Assembly: GCA_016647705.1 (NCBI GenBank)
Contig: CM028326.1
Span: 23,699,901-23,763,900, forward strand
DNA: 64,000 nt
Origin: Eucommia ulmoides
Taxonomy: Eukaryota > Streptophyta > Magnoliopsida > Garryales > Eucommiaceae
Reading direction: 5' to 3'
Below are positions 1-10,500 of this stretch, piece after piece. A program made the translations under genes and the position numbers. Position 1 is the first letter of the stretch. Each line of letters starts with the position of its first letter. The notes beneath the pieces are model-generated. The model saw only the letters and a list, made by a program, of their open reading frames with translations, searched no databases and had not been told where the DNA came from.

Positions 1-44
1 TGGGTCCCTTACCTGCACAAGAAATCCAAGCTGATTCTCACATG

Positions 45-200
45 CATGTCTAAACAAGATTCTTCAATGACGTCCTGAATGGGAAAAGTGAGCATCCAAA
101 AAGGGTCCTGCAGGAGGTCTACCATGTCTAAACAAGATTCTTCAATGACGTCCTGAATGGGAAAAGTGAGCATCCAAAAAGGGTCCTGCAGGAGGTCTAC
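45..200. repeat. 78-bp perfect tandem duplication in the LINE
   Basis: Positions 45-122 and 123-200 are identical 78-bp units in direct orientation. They lie just upstream of the recognisable ORF1 region. The unit is a multiple of 3, so it would not shift frame. The identity of the two copies suggests a recent duplication, or possibly an assembly artefact. Confidence 0.9.
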
Positions 201-239
201 TTCGATCCTGACAATGAGGACATAGCCGGTGAGGAGAAC

Positions 240-1230
240 CTTAATATATGGTTGGAGGAAGACATGCAACGAGATGGGATTCCAGATGTGATCATCCCTG
301 AATCCATCATCTCTCAGATAAGGGATAAGTGGAAGGATACTTTGATCATCAGACTTATGGGAAGGTCAATCGGGGTACAAGGTCCTTTGTGACAGGACTA
401 GGATGATTTGGAAGCTCCAATGGGACTTTGAGCTTAAAGACCTAAACTATGGTTTCTACTTGGCCAAATTTGATCGAATCTCCGACGCCCATAAGGTTCT
501 AACAGAGAGTCCTTGGGTCATTTTAGACCACTACCTTACAGTCAGAAAGTGGGAGCCGAACTTCAGGTCGGAGTACGCGACTAAATTGCGTATAGCGGTT
601 TGGGTTAGACTCCCAAACATCCCCTTTCGAATACTACGAATCACCGGTCCTCTATAATATTGGGAGAAAATTGGGGAGACCAATTAAGATAGACGGAAGT
701 ACGGCGGTGTCATACAAAGGCAAATTTGCGAGGCTATGTATGGAAATCGATCTAAATAAACCTTTGGCGGCCCGCTTCCATATAAGGGGTATGGTGTTCA
801 AAGTTGAGTATGAAAGCCTGCATGGACTTCGCTACGCTTGTGGACGCCTTAACCATCGCATCGAAATATGTCCTTATGAGAAAACCACATCAGGGAAGAC
901 TGGAGCTTCGCCGAAGAAGGAGACTAGAAGTGACGATTGCATTCCAACGGGCGTTGACACGGGAAATCAAGCGAAAGCTAATAGAGACGTCAACGTCACA
1001 TCTACAGTGACTGAGTTAGGGTAGGAGGAGGCCGTTGCTTTGGACGCCGGAGAAGATTGGTATGGGCCCTGGCTGCTGGTAAAAAAACAACGCAAATTTG
1101 GTGCCAATAATCCCAAAAAAGATCTAAATGGGTCCAAAAAAAGGCCCAACGCTAGTGTACAAAATTATAACTCGGGACCTAATGGGCCTAGGGGAAAAAA
1201 GGCCCAAAGGGTAAACCCAAATAAGGCTTG
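240..1230 (+). pseudogene. LINE ORF1 relic: DUF4283 domain plus zinc knuckle
   Basis: This is the nucleic-acid-binding ORF1 protein of plant L1 LINEs. The DUF4283 signature runs from about 300 (KWKDTLIIRLMGRSIG), a stop falls near 390, and it resumes at 403-657 (WKLQWDFELKDLNYGFYLAKF, then WVILDHYLTVRKW). A frame change near 640-660 leads into 671-1024, with GRPIKIDGSTA and a knuckle-like YACGRLNHRIEICPY (C-x2-C degraded). After a further break, 1040-1231 carries the GPWLLVKK stretch usual after the knuckle. At least three breaks make it a pseudogene. Confidence 0.85.
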
Positions 1231-1419
1231 GTAATAAAACCAATGTTTCGGACTTGGGAAAGGCCCATCAGATTAATAAAGGGAAAAATCCAACCACCAG
1301 AAAAGGAGTGGAGCAATTAGACCTAATCCTCGGTCTGCGACTAACCACCTTGGGAAGATGGAAGGTTCAGGAGCTTGTGGCTAGATAAGATCAGAGGGAA
1401 AAAAATCTACCTCAACGTC

Positions 1420-2773
1420 TGATTGCACCGCATTTGTGCGATTTAATACCGCTAAATTAAGTTTTTTTAATCTCTTAAATAAATCAAATATTAGTAATTA
1501 ATTTATTTTCTTTGTTTTCGCAGATTTTTTGAAATTGAATAAAAACGCGTTAATTCGGAACAAAATGGACAAGAAATAGACGAAAACGAGAGAAGTCTAG
1601 ACAGATCACGACCAACCGAGGCGCGGGGGGGTGTACATTGGTTGCACGTACGACCAACATTGGTCACACGTGCGGCCAGTCTGGTTGCACAGCGACCAAT
1701 TGCACTGGTCGTTGTGCGACTAGCTACACTGGTCGCTGTGCAGCGACCAGTGCAGGCCGCATATGTGGCCAGGGGCAGAGAGCATGGGTTTCTGCCCAAA
1801 GTGCACAGGGTGCACCGAAATTTGGTGCACCCGAAAAATGGGTGCATCGAATTTCGGTGCACCTACCCCTATGTGCCCAAGGATTTTTGTGCCTGACTTT
1901 GTACGGCCGAATCAAGCTCACCTATAAATAAGACCAAGGCTTCGGCAGAAAATGGGGAGTTCAGATTGGTTGTTCACAATAGACAGATGACTATTGGTTA
2001 TTAAGAGTGAAGGCTGGACACTGCAATTGGTTATTCTCATTGTAGAGAATTTTCGGAACAGAATATTGGGAGATGTTAATTGTCAATAAAGTTTTATTTT
2101 CTTCTATTATGTATTTCTAAATTTCTTTGTACTAAGATTGAGGATGAAACCATGTGTATTTAATTAAGTTTTATGTTGTGTTGATTCCGAACATTGGCAT
2201 TTAAATGTTTATGATTTTTGCTTCAATTAAATAAATAATTTCATCTTTAATATCATGTATTATTGATTGTTATAAATTATTTAATACTTGGGTTCGTATT
2301 GTAAAATCAATAATATCTTTTGATTATATGTTTTCCATTAATTTGTATACATATAATGCTTAAGAAATTATATTTTTAAAGCAAAGAAAAAAATCAACTT
2401 GTACAATTTCTAAAATCTTAATGAGATAGTAAAATTCATTTCTAAAACTATCACTAAAACTTTGGGGTCAACACAATAATAGAACTGATTAAATTATATA
2501 TCGGTGGATTCTAAAATCTTAGTATTTTTTCCACCTTCGATCAAGCTAAACTAATTATTTTACTATTTATTTAATTTTCTCTTTCTTAAACCACAAATCA
2601 AAAACTAAATTATCTTGAACTAGATTATAATTGAATTAAATTGGACGGATTAAATTTTCCTATAATCAAATCATCGTGGGATCGACCTCGCTTCCGTTAA
2701 TTTTTGCTACATCTGATTCGTGCACTTGCGAGTTTAATTTAATATAAGACAGAACACAGTTTTTGTCACAACA
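1420..2773 (+). mobile_element. Solo LTR, 1354 bp, inserted in the LINE
   Basis: The segment starts with TG and ends with CA, and is flanked by a perfect 5-bp direct repeat ACGTC (1415-1419 and 2774-2778). Inside are a TATA-like box (cctataaataag, 1920-1931) and an AATAAA signal near 2086, as expected for U3-R-U5 read on the + strand. No gag or pol is present, so this is best read as a solo LTR left by LTR-LTR recombination. The superfamily cannot be told from the LTR alone; Ty3/gypsy is a guess. The U3 region (about 1630-1865) is GC-richer and full of inverted repeats. Confidence 0.8.
1729..1862. repeat. Hairpins in the solo LTR U3, upstream of its TATA box
   Basis: There is a perfect 10-bp stem at 1729-1738/1741-1750 (CTGGTCGCTG) with a 2-nt gap. 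A longer imperfect hairpin has 23-nt arms at 1810-1832 and 1840-1862 (21 of 23 paired by eye) around a 7-nt loop, built on the palindromic word GGTGCACC. Both lie within 200 bp upstream of the TATA-like box. They could be regulatory or RNA structures of the parent element. Confidence 0.7.
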
Positions 2774-3239
2774 ACGTCCAAGGCTATGCCTGCCCTTTCA
2801 ATGGGCGTTGATCTGCAGAGGACGACATCGGGGGTGTCTCGAAAAGAGGTGCTCCATCATGTCGCCACTGCCGTCCCGTCCGTCACATCTCATAATGGTT
2901 CGTCGTCAAGCTTATCTCCTCCCTCCCTCATTTCTCAGACCTAAAAAAGCCATTCTCCCAAACAACCCTTATCCCCCACCAAACCCCCTAGACGATAATC
3001 TTAACCTAAGATCAAAATATGGAAGGGATTCAAGTAAATCTCCTCCAAAGATTCCCGTTCTCCATGTTTCTGGAACAATCGGAGGACGTGAACCTGTGTG
3101 TAGAAGTGTTCTAGTTGATAGACGTAGTGATATTAACGGTGAAAACCATGGAACGGTGAGCTCCGAAGCCTCCATTCATGGAGATTTCAATAGAAAGTGT
3201 GAAAGCACGGGACATGCTTGTAAACAGATGAAAAACCCT

Positions 3240-4250
3240 GCTAAAGCTAAGTGAGTCGGACTACTTCCCAAACGTTCCCTAAGGTTGTTGTTCTAATTGA
3301 GACCAAGGTGGAAATGGGTAATATGGGGATTTTTTTTTTTTTTTTTTGTTTCTCTAGGATTTACGGCAGTGACTCACATTGACTTTGTTGGTAGATCTGG
3401 GGGTATTTGGGTCCTCTGGTGCCCAGACAAGGTCACCGTCAACCAAATCCATGTTACTAATCAAGTTATCCATGCTAAAGTATCCATGGTGGGTTATGAA
3501 GACTGGGTTCTGTCAACTATCTATGGTCATTTGAACCCTTGTAGGAGGAGAAAGCTTTGGGAAGAGATGAAAAAATTCTTTAGTTCAATGACTCTTCCTG
3601 GATGGTAGTGGGTGACTTTAATGATAAGTACCCAATTCGAGAGGATTGGATCTGCGAGTGCCCAAGACATTCGCCGTATAAACTCTTTTGACTCCAATAT
3701 AACTTCTTGCAGCCTGAATGACCTGGGTACGAGTGGATTGACTATGACTTGATCGGGAACCAACATGCATGGGCTTAGAGTAAGTAAGAGACTTGACAGA
3801 GCCTTGGCCAATGAGGAATGGTGCTCTACTTTCCTTAAGGCTAGGGTTGAAAATCTCATTCGTACGTATTCTGACCGCTCTCCTCATCTCATTCATGTCC
3901 TAGGTGTTAACTTTCTGAATTCTTCTCGCCCCTTTAGATTTGAAGCCATGTGGCTAGACCACCCTGACTTCAAATCTTTTATTGATAATATCTGGATAAG
4001 TGAGAATACTAATTTGATCTGCAACTTGGATAACTTTACTAGGGAAATTAAAATTTGGAATAAGGAGGTTTTTGGGAACATTTTTAAAGCTAAGAAACAA
4101 CTCCTAGCTAGACTTAAAGGTATCCAAAAGTACCAAGGCACCAAATTTTCTAGTAGATTAGATGCTCTGGAAAGGACCCTGAAAATGGACTATGCTGATA
4201 TTCTTAAGAGGGAGGAAATATTTTGGCACCAAAAGTCTAGGATTCAGTGA
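3240..4250 (+). pseudogene. LINE ORF2 endonuclease region (relic)
   Basis: The translation shows L1-type endonuclease/exonuclease/phosphatase features in several frames: an IETKVE block near 3295, FVGRSGGIWVLWC (3384-3422), VSMVGYEDWVLSTIYG, a GDFN block at 3611-3622, KRLDRALANEEW (3787-3822) and YSDRSPHL (about 3865-3890). In the last, the usual SDH histidine is replaced by R, which should kill catalysis. A T17 run at 3331-3347 shifts the frame. The stretch 3765-4247 is open for 161 codons. Confidence 0.85.
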
Positions 4251-4386
4251 CTGCTTATTGGGGGATAAAAGCACTTGGTTCTTCTATGTTGCTATTAATC
4301 AAAGAAGAAGGAAGAACAGAGTGTCAATGACTAAAGATGCCAATGAAAACTGGCTTGATAGTCAGGAGGACATAAAAAACCATGTT

Positions 4387-4406
4387 GGGGGGGGGGGGGG
4401 GGGGGG
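4387..4406. repeat. G20 homopolymer inside the LINE
   Basis: Twenty consecutive G residues interrupt the region between the endonuclease and RT domains. Coding sequence on both sides is LINE-like but in different frames. It could be real slippage or an assembly/sequencing artefact. Confidence 0.95.
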
Positions 4407-5590
4407 ACTTCTATGATCTTTTCTTTGAGAATCCCCCCACTAACACCAATAATATTCTTAAGGAAATGGTGTGTGATCGCCCTATAAATCCTAGTGACCA
4501 TCAACTTCTATGTATGGTGCCAGATGATAAAGAAATTAAAATAAATTTATGTAATATGAGGGACCTTAAAGCCCCTGCCCCTGATGGCTACCAAGCTATC
4601 TTCTATAAGAAGAACTAGGATAAGGTGGGAAAAAACTTATGTGATTTTGTTAAAACATGTTTCTATGATAGGATATGCCACCTAAGATGAATAAGACACT
4701 CATATTTCTTATCCCCAAAGTAGATATCCTTGAGCAAATTAACTAGTTTTGCCTTCCGCCTTCTTTTGGCTGATATTATTATCCCTTTCCAGAGCAGCTT
4801 TATCTCGGGAAGACAGACTATTGATAACATTATAATCTCCAAGGAACTGCTCCATAAACTCAAGGAATCTAAGGATAAAAAAGGGGAATGATTGTCAAAA
4901 TTGATCTTGGAAAAGCCTATGACAAACTTAATTGGGATTTTCTAGAAAATACTGTTGATTTTTTTAACTTTTCTAGAAACTGGATTGAGTTGGTCATGAG
5001 TTGTGTGAGGAAGGCTTCTGCTAGAGTCCTGTGGAATGGAAAACCCCTTAAAGGGTTTTCCTCTAGGAGAGGCCTCCGTCAAAGGGACCTTTTATTCCTA
5101 TATTTGTTCGTGTTGTGCATGGAGAAACTCTTCTGCCTGATAAATAAGGAAGTCACTCAGAAAATGTGGAAGGGTCTGAAAGTGGCCAAGGATAGACCGA
5201 CCCTTTCTCATCTCTTTTTTGCGGATGACATCCTTCTGTTTGTCAAGGCAGACAGGAGAAGCTGTGATTCTACTGTTAGCACTATGTCTGATTTTTCGGC
5301 TGCATCGAGCCTGGTTATCAATCTTAGTAATTCCAGAGTCTATGTTGCGCCCAAGGCGAGTGTTTGTACTGCTAGAGCTGTCAGTAATAACCTGGGAATC
5401 CTCCTTTGCAAGGATCTGGGGACTTATTTAGTTACCCATTTTTTCATGAGAAATTCAGTAGTAGACACTTCAATTTTATCCTTGAGAAAAAGGCTTTCCA
5501 ATTGGAAGGCCTCAAATCTTTCTATTGCGGGCAGAGCTACTTTGATTAAATCGATTTTAACACCGATTCCTTTATATTTTATGTAGACTA
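4407..5590 (+). pseudogene. LINE ORF2 reverse transcriptase region (relic)
   Basis: The upstream part (4407-4617) has the motif LKAPAPDGYQAIFYKK (usually K-A-P-G-P-D-G). The main block at 4888-5583 has VKIDLGKAYDKLNWDFL (first catalytic Asp), then GLRQRDLLFLYLF in place of GLRQGDPLSPYLF, then FFADDILLF with the catalytic ADD intact. The region between 4618 and 4888 is partly scrambled. The damaged GDPLSP box and the stops show it is inactive. Confidence 0.9.
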
Positions 5591-7050
5591 ACCCTATTCG
5601 CCTTAAATTCTGTGATAAATTGACAGAATTACCAAAAAATTTCTTTGGGGGGACTCGGAAGAGAGAAGGAAATACCACTTTGTCAACTGGGATAATGTTT
5701 GCTCTCCCACAGACTTGGGTGGTTTAAACATTAGGAATGCTAGACTTAATTATCTTGCACTTATGTCTAAACGTGCTTGAAAAATTGTTTCTAATGTCAA
5801 TAATTGTCTATGGGTGGATGTCGTAGTGAACAAATACAATCTTGAAAGAAAACCCAAATCTTGGGTAAAACATCAGGGGGGATCCCACATCCGGAGAGAT
5901 ATATTTAAATCCAACACTATCATTTCTAAAAGATTAAAATGAAAAATTGGAAATGGAGTTAATGTTAATCTTTGGACCGATTGGTAGCGTGGGTATGGGC
6001 CTTTGGGCAATGATGAGCTTCAAAAAAGCTTTGATCTTAAGGTTGTGGATATTCTAGATGATTCCGGTAATTGGTTTCTTCTGCCAATCATTCACCTTAT
6101 CTCGGACAACCAAGTAAATGACATTCTTAACTCTGAGCCGTCTAATTTGTTGAAAGATGACATAGCCATTTGGTTTCCGAAAAATTTAGATAAATTTTTT
6201 GTGAAATTGGCCTACTCGATTATTGCGGATTTTGATACTTCCAATTCCACTTTCAATTGGGAGTGGATTTGGAAGCTTAAAATCTCACAATCGATTAAAT
6301 TTTTCTCTGGAAATTTTTTCATAAAAGACTGATGATGAACTTGTTGAAAGCAAAATGGTCAAGTGATGTCTCGGCCATTTGTATGTGATGCAATAATGCC
6401 ATCGAATCCTTAGACCATGTGTTGAGATCTTGCCCAAAGACTTGGACTGTTTGGAACTTGTTCTTAGACAGGGACTCTTTGAGGCAAGATCATGACATGA
6501 ATATTCAGGACTGAATTACGAAGTTCATTAAAGGGAGATCAATCAAACTCCCCTCTTTATATCTTTTTATTGCCATTATCTGGGAGATTTGGAAAGATAG
6601 AAATAAGGAGGTGATTGAGGGTGTCACCCAAAATTCTTCCCTGTTTGCCTTCAAAATTCATTGCCTAGTGACGGATTTGTTGGAAGCTTTCTATCCCAAC
6701 CATACCCGTAATGGTGTTTCTTAAATCCTGGTCCTAACTGAATTCCTTCCCCTACAGGTGTCTTCAAACTGAACACGGATGGTAGCGCGTTTGAAAATCC
6801 AGGGAAATGAGGCGTTGGCGAGCTCATCAGGCTCATGGATAGTTCCTGGAAGATCGGGTTTTTTGGTCACATTGAGTCATGTACTTGTCTAGAAGCAGAG
6901 ATTAGAGGCATTCATGCCGGGATGTGCTTGGCGATCATTAGGGGATTCACGAGAGTTGTTGTGAAATCAGACTCCTTGGAAGCGGTTAACCTCATCAAAG
7001 GGAATTGTCCGGAGACTCACCTGCTGAGGGGTTGGGTGATGGGTTAGAGA
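5590..7050 (+). pseudogene. LINE ORF2 C-terminal region: zf-RVT-like part and RNase H (relic)
   Basis: After the RT come LGGLNIRNARLNYLAL (about 5715-5765), a degraded Trp/Cys-rich zf-RVT region (CNNAIESLDHVLRSCPK, about 6390-6440) and an RNase H domain from about 6762 (FKLNTDGSAFENPGK) through 6838-7044 (CTCLEAEIRGIHAGMCLAI, VVVKSDSLEAVNLI). This domain order is usual in plant L1 elements. Stops and frame changes occur throughout. Confidence 0.88.
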
Positions 7051-7130
7051 GGCTTCTTATTATCGCCGACATGCACACCCAAGGAATCCCTCGCTGTCCC
7101 TAGTTTTTTGTGATTTTCTTTTTCTACCCA

Positions 7131-7159
7131 AAAATAAAAATAAAAATAAAAATAAAAAT
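7131..7159 (+). repeat. A-rich LINE tail, (TAAAAA)n
   Basis: About five copies of a TAAAAA-like unit follow directly on the LINE 3' region. Plant L1 LINEs end in such A-rich tails, so this marks the 3' end of the element. The 5' target-site copy cannot be checked because the LINE start is not in the window. Confidence 0.8.
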
Positions 7160-7511
7160 CCCTTGTTCAGCGAGTCTCTTTATTAAACTTCAGTTCTTTC
7201 AAAACTGTAAAAAGCAATTTATTGTTATTAAAAAAGAAAAAGAAGACAAAAATCATCTAATTTCGAAGCCGATGTAAGGCATAAGATACAAAAGAACTGT
7301 TTTCAGTCTCTCACTGCACTCTTGTCTGCCTGGCTGCTCTGCTCTCTAACCTATTCTCCAGATTCTCCGCAATTTTCCTCCTCTTTAGTAAAAAATTTCT
7401 TCGGAGGGTATCTATAAATCTCTTTCAAATCAAATGGGTTGTCTTTAAAATCAAGCAGCATGAAGTCCTTTCGTCTGTGATAGATTCAGCTGGTGCTTCT
7501 TGCTTCGAAAA
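7160..7511 (+). promoter_or_regulatory. Probable promoter and 5' UTR of the membrane-protein gene
   Basis: This is all that separates the LINE tail from the start codon. It has no coding potential. The stretch 7300-7390 is pyrimidine-rich (tctctcactgcactc and similar), as is common in plant 5' UTRs. No convincing TATA box at a fixed distance was found, and the transcription start is not determinable. The core promoter must lie here or within the LINE. Confidence 0.4.
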
Positions 7512-10500
7512 ATGGCGGATAAAATTGGTTCTTCATTTTCATGCGTATCGACTTCTCTTTATTCTCCTTTTCAATCCAGAAGGAGAACACTGGTATGCTT
7601 TCTTCATTTTCCTTTTCGATTACTCTTTGCCACCAATTGATTTTTTATTTTTTATTTTATTTTTGGTATAGAGCTGTTATTGAGAGTACAAAAATTTGTA
7701 AAATAGGCCGTTGTTGGGTAATTATTTTTGTCTGTGTAGTATTTTTCACAAAAGGTTCTATAGTTGACATGGTTCTTTATAATTGTATAATCTGTATTCC
7801 ATTTTCAGTACTCAACTTAGCCCAACATTCAATAGACTTCCCCATTTCTGAGAATTGGTGGATACCCAATATCAACATATAGTTTGGTTTGAATATTTCT
7901 ATATTGAAATTTGAAAAGTGATGGGGTCTTGTGGTTCGTGTAAACTGTCATTCTTTTTTTCTTGTCCTGATTACTATTATGTTACTGTTGAATCCCTCAT
8001 CGCTTGTGTTACTTGATTATATATAAAGCCTAGGGCAATTCTCCTCTAACAAGGCGTCAGTGACCTTGACCCATTGGTTTCTATAGAGCCAGGAATCATG
8101 CATGATGTTGGGTGTGTTGAATCCCACATCCATGTTAACCCTCAATTCCTTTCGCAGTGGTTTGTCAAAAAGTTCACTCTGTCCATGAAGGGGCATGTTG
8201 AATCCCACATCGATGTTGGGCCCTTCTCCCGATATCAGTTCATAGTGGTCTGTCAAAAAGTTCACTTTTTTAAGGGGGCGTGTTGAAATCCCACATCGCT
8301 TGTGTTATTTGATTGGCTGATCCTAAACTATATAGAAAGCCTACGGCACTCCTCCTCTTACAAGGCATCATTTGAGAGTAAGTTAGGCTCATTGGGTTTC
8401 TACAATTACTATTTCGGGAGATAAGAATGGAGCGATCTTCTGTGTTTTGCTGTTGTTCTCTTCATTTATTTGTTTCTAATCTTTATTCTCCATTATGTTT
8501 AGCACTACATTACCAACTACTTACATATTAGGTATTCAGATTGGGACTTTTTGCATCAGGCTACCCATGATTTATGTTTTGATGGAATAAAACAAAAAGC
8601 AAGCTAATACTTCTAGAAATAAAACTGCAAGGATGTGAGGGGCATACACTCCATGTGGCCCGTTTTTACATTTTCTTACCATCAAGGGCGTCACATTTTT
8701 CTTTAGCAACTGAGAGGGTTATGTACCCTGTTTGGCACTTTGAACACGTGTTTAGTATCAACATATTGAAGGAAGACACAAGCAAAAGTTCGGACTTTTA
8801 CCCCATGTTTGGTTGTGTAGAATTGGAAATGAACAAATTTTACATGCGTTCATCTGGGCCTTCAATTATGTGCTGCCAAACGCTACCTTAGGAATTTCAA
8901 CTAATTTTCCTCTTTTAAGTGCAAGAATGTTTACAAATAGCACTCCCTTTTCTCTTGGGCGGGAATGGGGTGATGTGAGAATGCTTTGTTTGATAAAATT
9001 TGTCGGCATCAACATCTATTGGTGAAGTTCAAGATGATTTTGATAACATGATCTCTTGGAATGTTGAACAGATTCAAATCCAAGTGACCTTTCAATTTTT
9101 TACTTCGTAAAAACAGGAAAAAAAAGGAAAGAATGAGATTGTATAGAAACCCAATGGGCCTCACTCTCAAAAGACGCCTTGTGAGAAGAAGATTGCCCTA
9201 GATTTTATATATAGCTCAAGATTAGGTAACATCAACGCGCCCCCTCACGCGCAAGGTGGACTTTGACAAATTACTGGGATATCGGGGGGCCCAACATCAA
9301 TGTGGGATTCAACATGCCCCTTCACTCATAGGGTGAAATTTGACAAACCACTGTGAACTAATAGGGTGACCCAACATTGATGTGAGATTCAACTATTCAA
9401 GACGCCCAACATCAGATAAAAGGCCTGATTTTGATACCATATGGAAACCCAATGGGTCTAACTCACTCTCAAAAGAGGTCTTGTAAGAAGAGAATTGCCC
9501 TAGGCTTTATATGTAACTCAAGATCAGGTACCTCAAGTGATGTATGATTCAACAAGTTATGCAGTGGGTAATGTGTTTGGGTGTTGGTCCCGAAGAACTT
9601 GGTCGTTTTCATTTTTTTATCTTGCACTTTCTTTATTAGGGGTAAATACTTGTTTGATATATGTTAATTCAAAACTAATCTCAATTTTCATATGATGTTC
9701 TCTTTGAAGAATGCCTCACCAGCTCTTATGTTTTGATACTTAGATGAGCTTATCACGGGGATTCTTTGGCTGCCGGAAATTTCACGCAGAGCAATCTCGA
9801 AATGCTAAAGGTATCCTTAATAACTTGTCAGAATCTTCTCATGGTCTTGAAATCTGGTTAAAAGGTGCCATTTAAAAATCACTTTTTCTGCTCGTTTCTG
9901 CTCTACTTCAGCGTAAACTTCTTATATAACTGTTCTAAACATGTTCATCGTATGATATTGATTTATTTTATTGTTGCAAGTCATGAGGTCATGCCGATTC
10001 TCTCATGGAAAACTTGTTGTAAAGGGAAGGGATCCAAACAAGAACTTCATTCTATTTGCTACTTCCGAAGATGAACTATCATACAGTGAGCTCAATCCAG
10101 ATGCTACAGAGGCAGAAATTGATTTGGAACCACTCGAAGATATTCCTAGCATAAACACTTCGTATGTTGATATAGAGGGAAATGGAGGAAGACCAGGTTT
10201 AATCTCGTTCTACAACCGTCCTTCTAAAAGAGAAGATGAGATAATTGTTTCTAATCCAGGATCGAATCAGAGCAATATACTATGGTTTGCCGGTCCTGCC
10301 GTTCTTGTTTCCTCTTTCGTATTCCCTTCTCTTTATATGCGGAGGCTTCTGTCTGCCGTGTTTGAGGATTCTTTATTAACAGGTGGGGGTTTACACTGCA
10401 TGTGATATTATAGTTAACGTCAACTAAAAATAGAGGGCTATATAATAAGAACCCCATTTGTTTATCTGCAGATTTTCTAATATTGTTCTTCACGGAGGCT

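Larger units (their letters stand above)
1..7159 (+). mobile_element. L1-type LINE retrotransposon, degenerate, split by a solo LTR
   Basis: In order on the + strand are an ORF1 with DUF4283 and a zinc knuckle (about 240-1230), an endonuclease region (about 3240-4250), reverse transcriptase (about 4400-5590), a zf-RVT-like linker and a C-terminal RNase H (about 6760-7050), then an A-rich tail (7131-7159). This order is that of plant L1-clade LINEs. Every domain has stops or frameshifts, so the copy is dead. The left end is outside the window or lost. A solo LTR at 1420-2773 interrupts the ORF1 tail; removing it and one target-site copy rejoins the flanks. The 3' end lies about 350 bp before the start codon of the next gene, on the same strand. 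Confidence 0.9.

Noticed and set aside
9135..9559. Target duplication for TRIM copy 2
   Set aside because: Flanks gagat and agtta do not match, so none is claimed.
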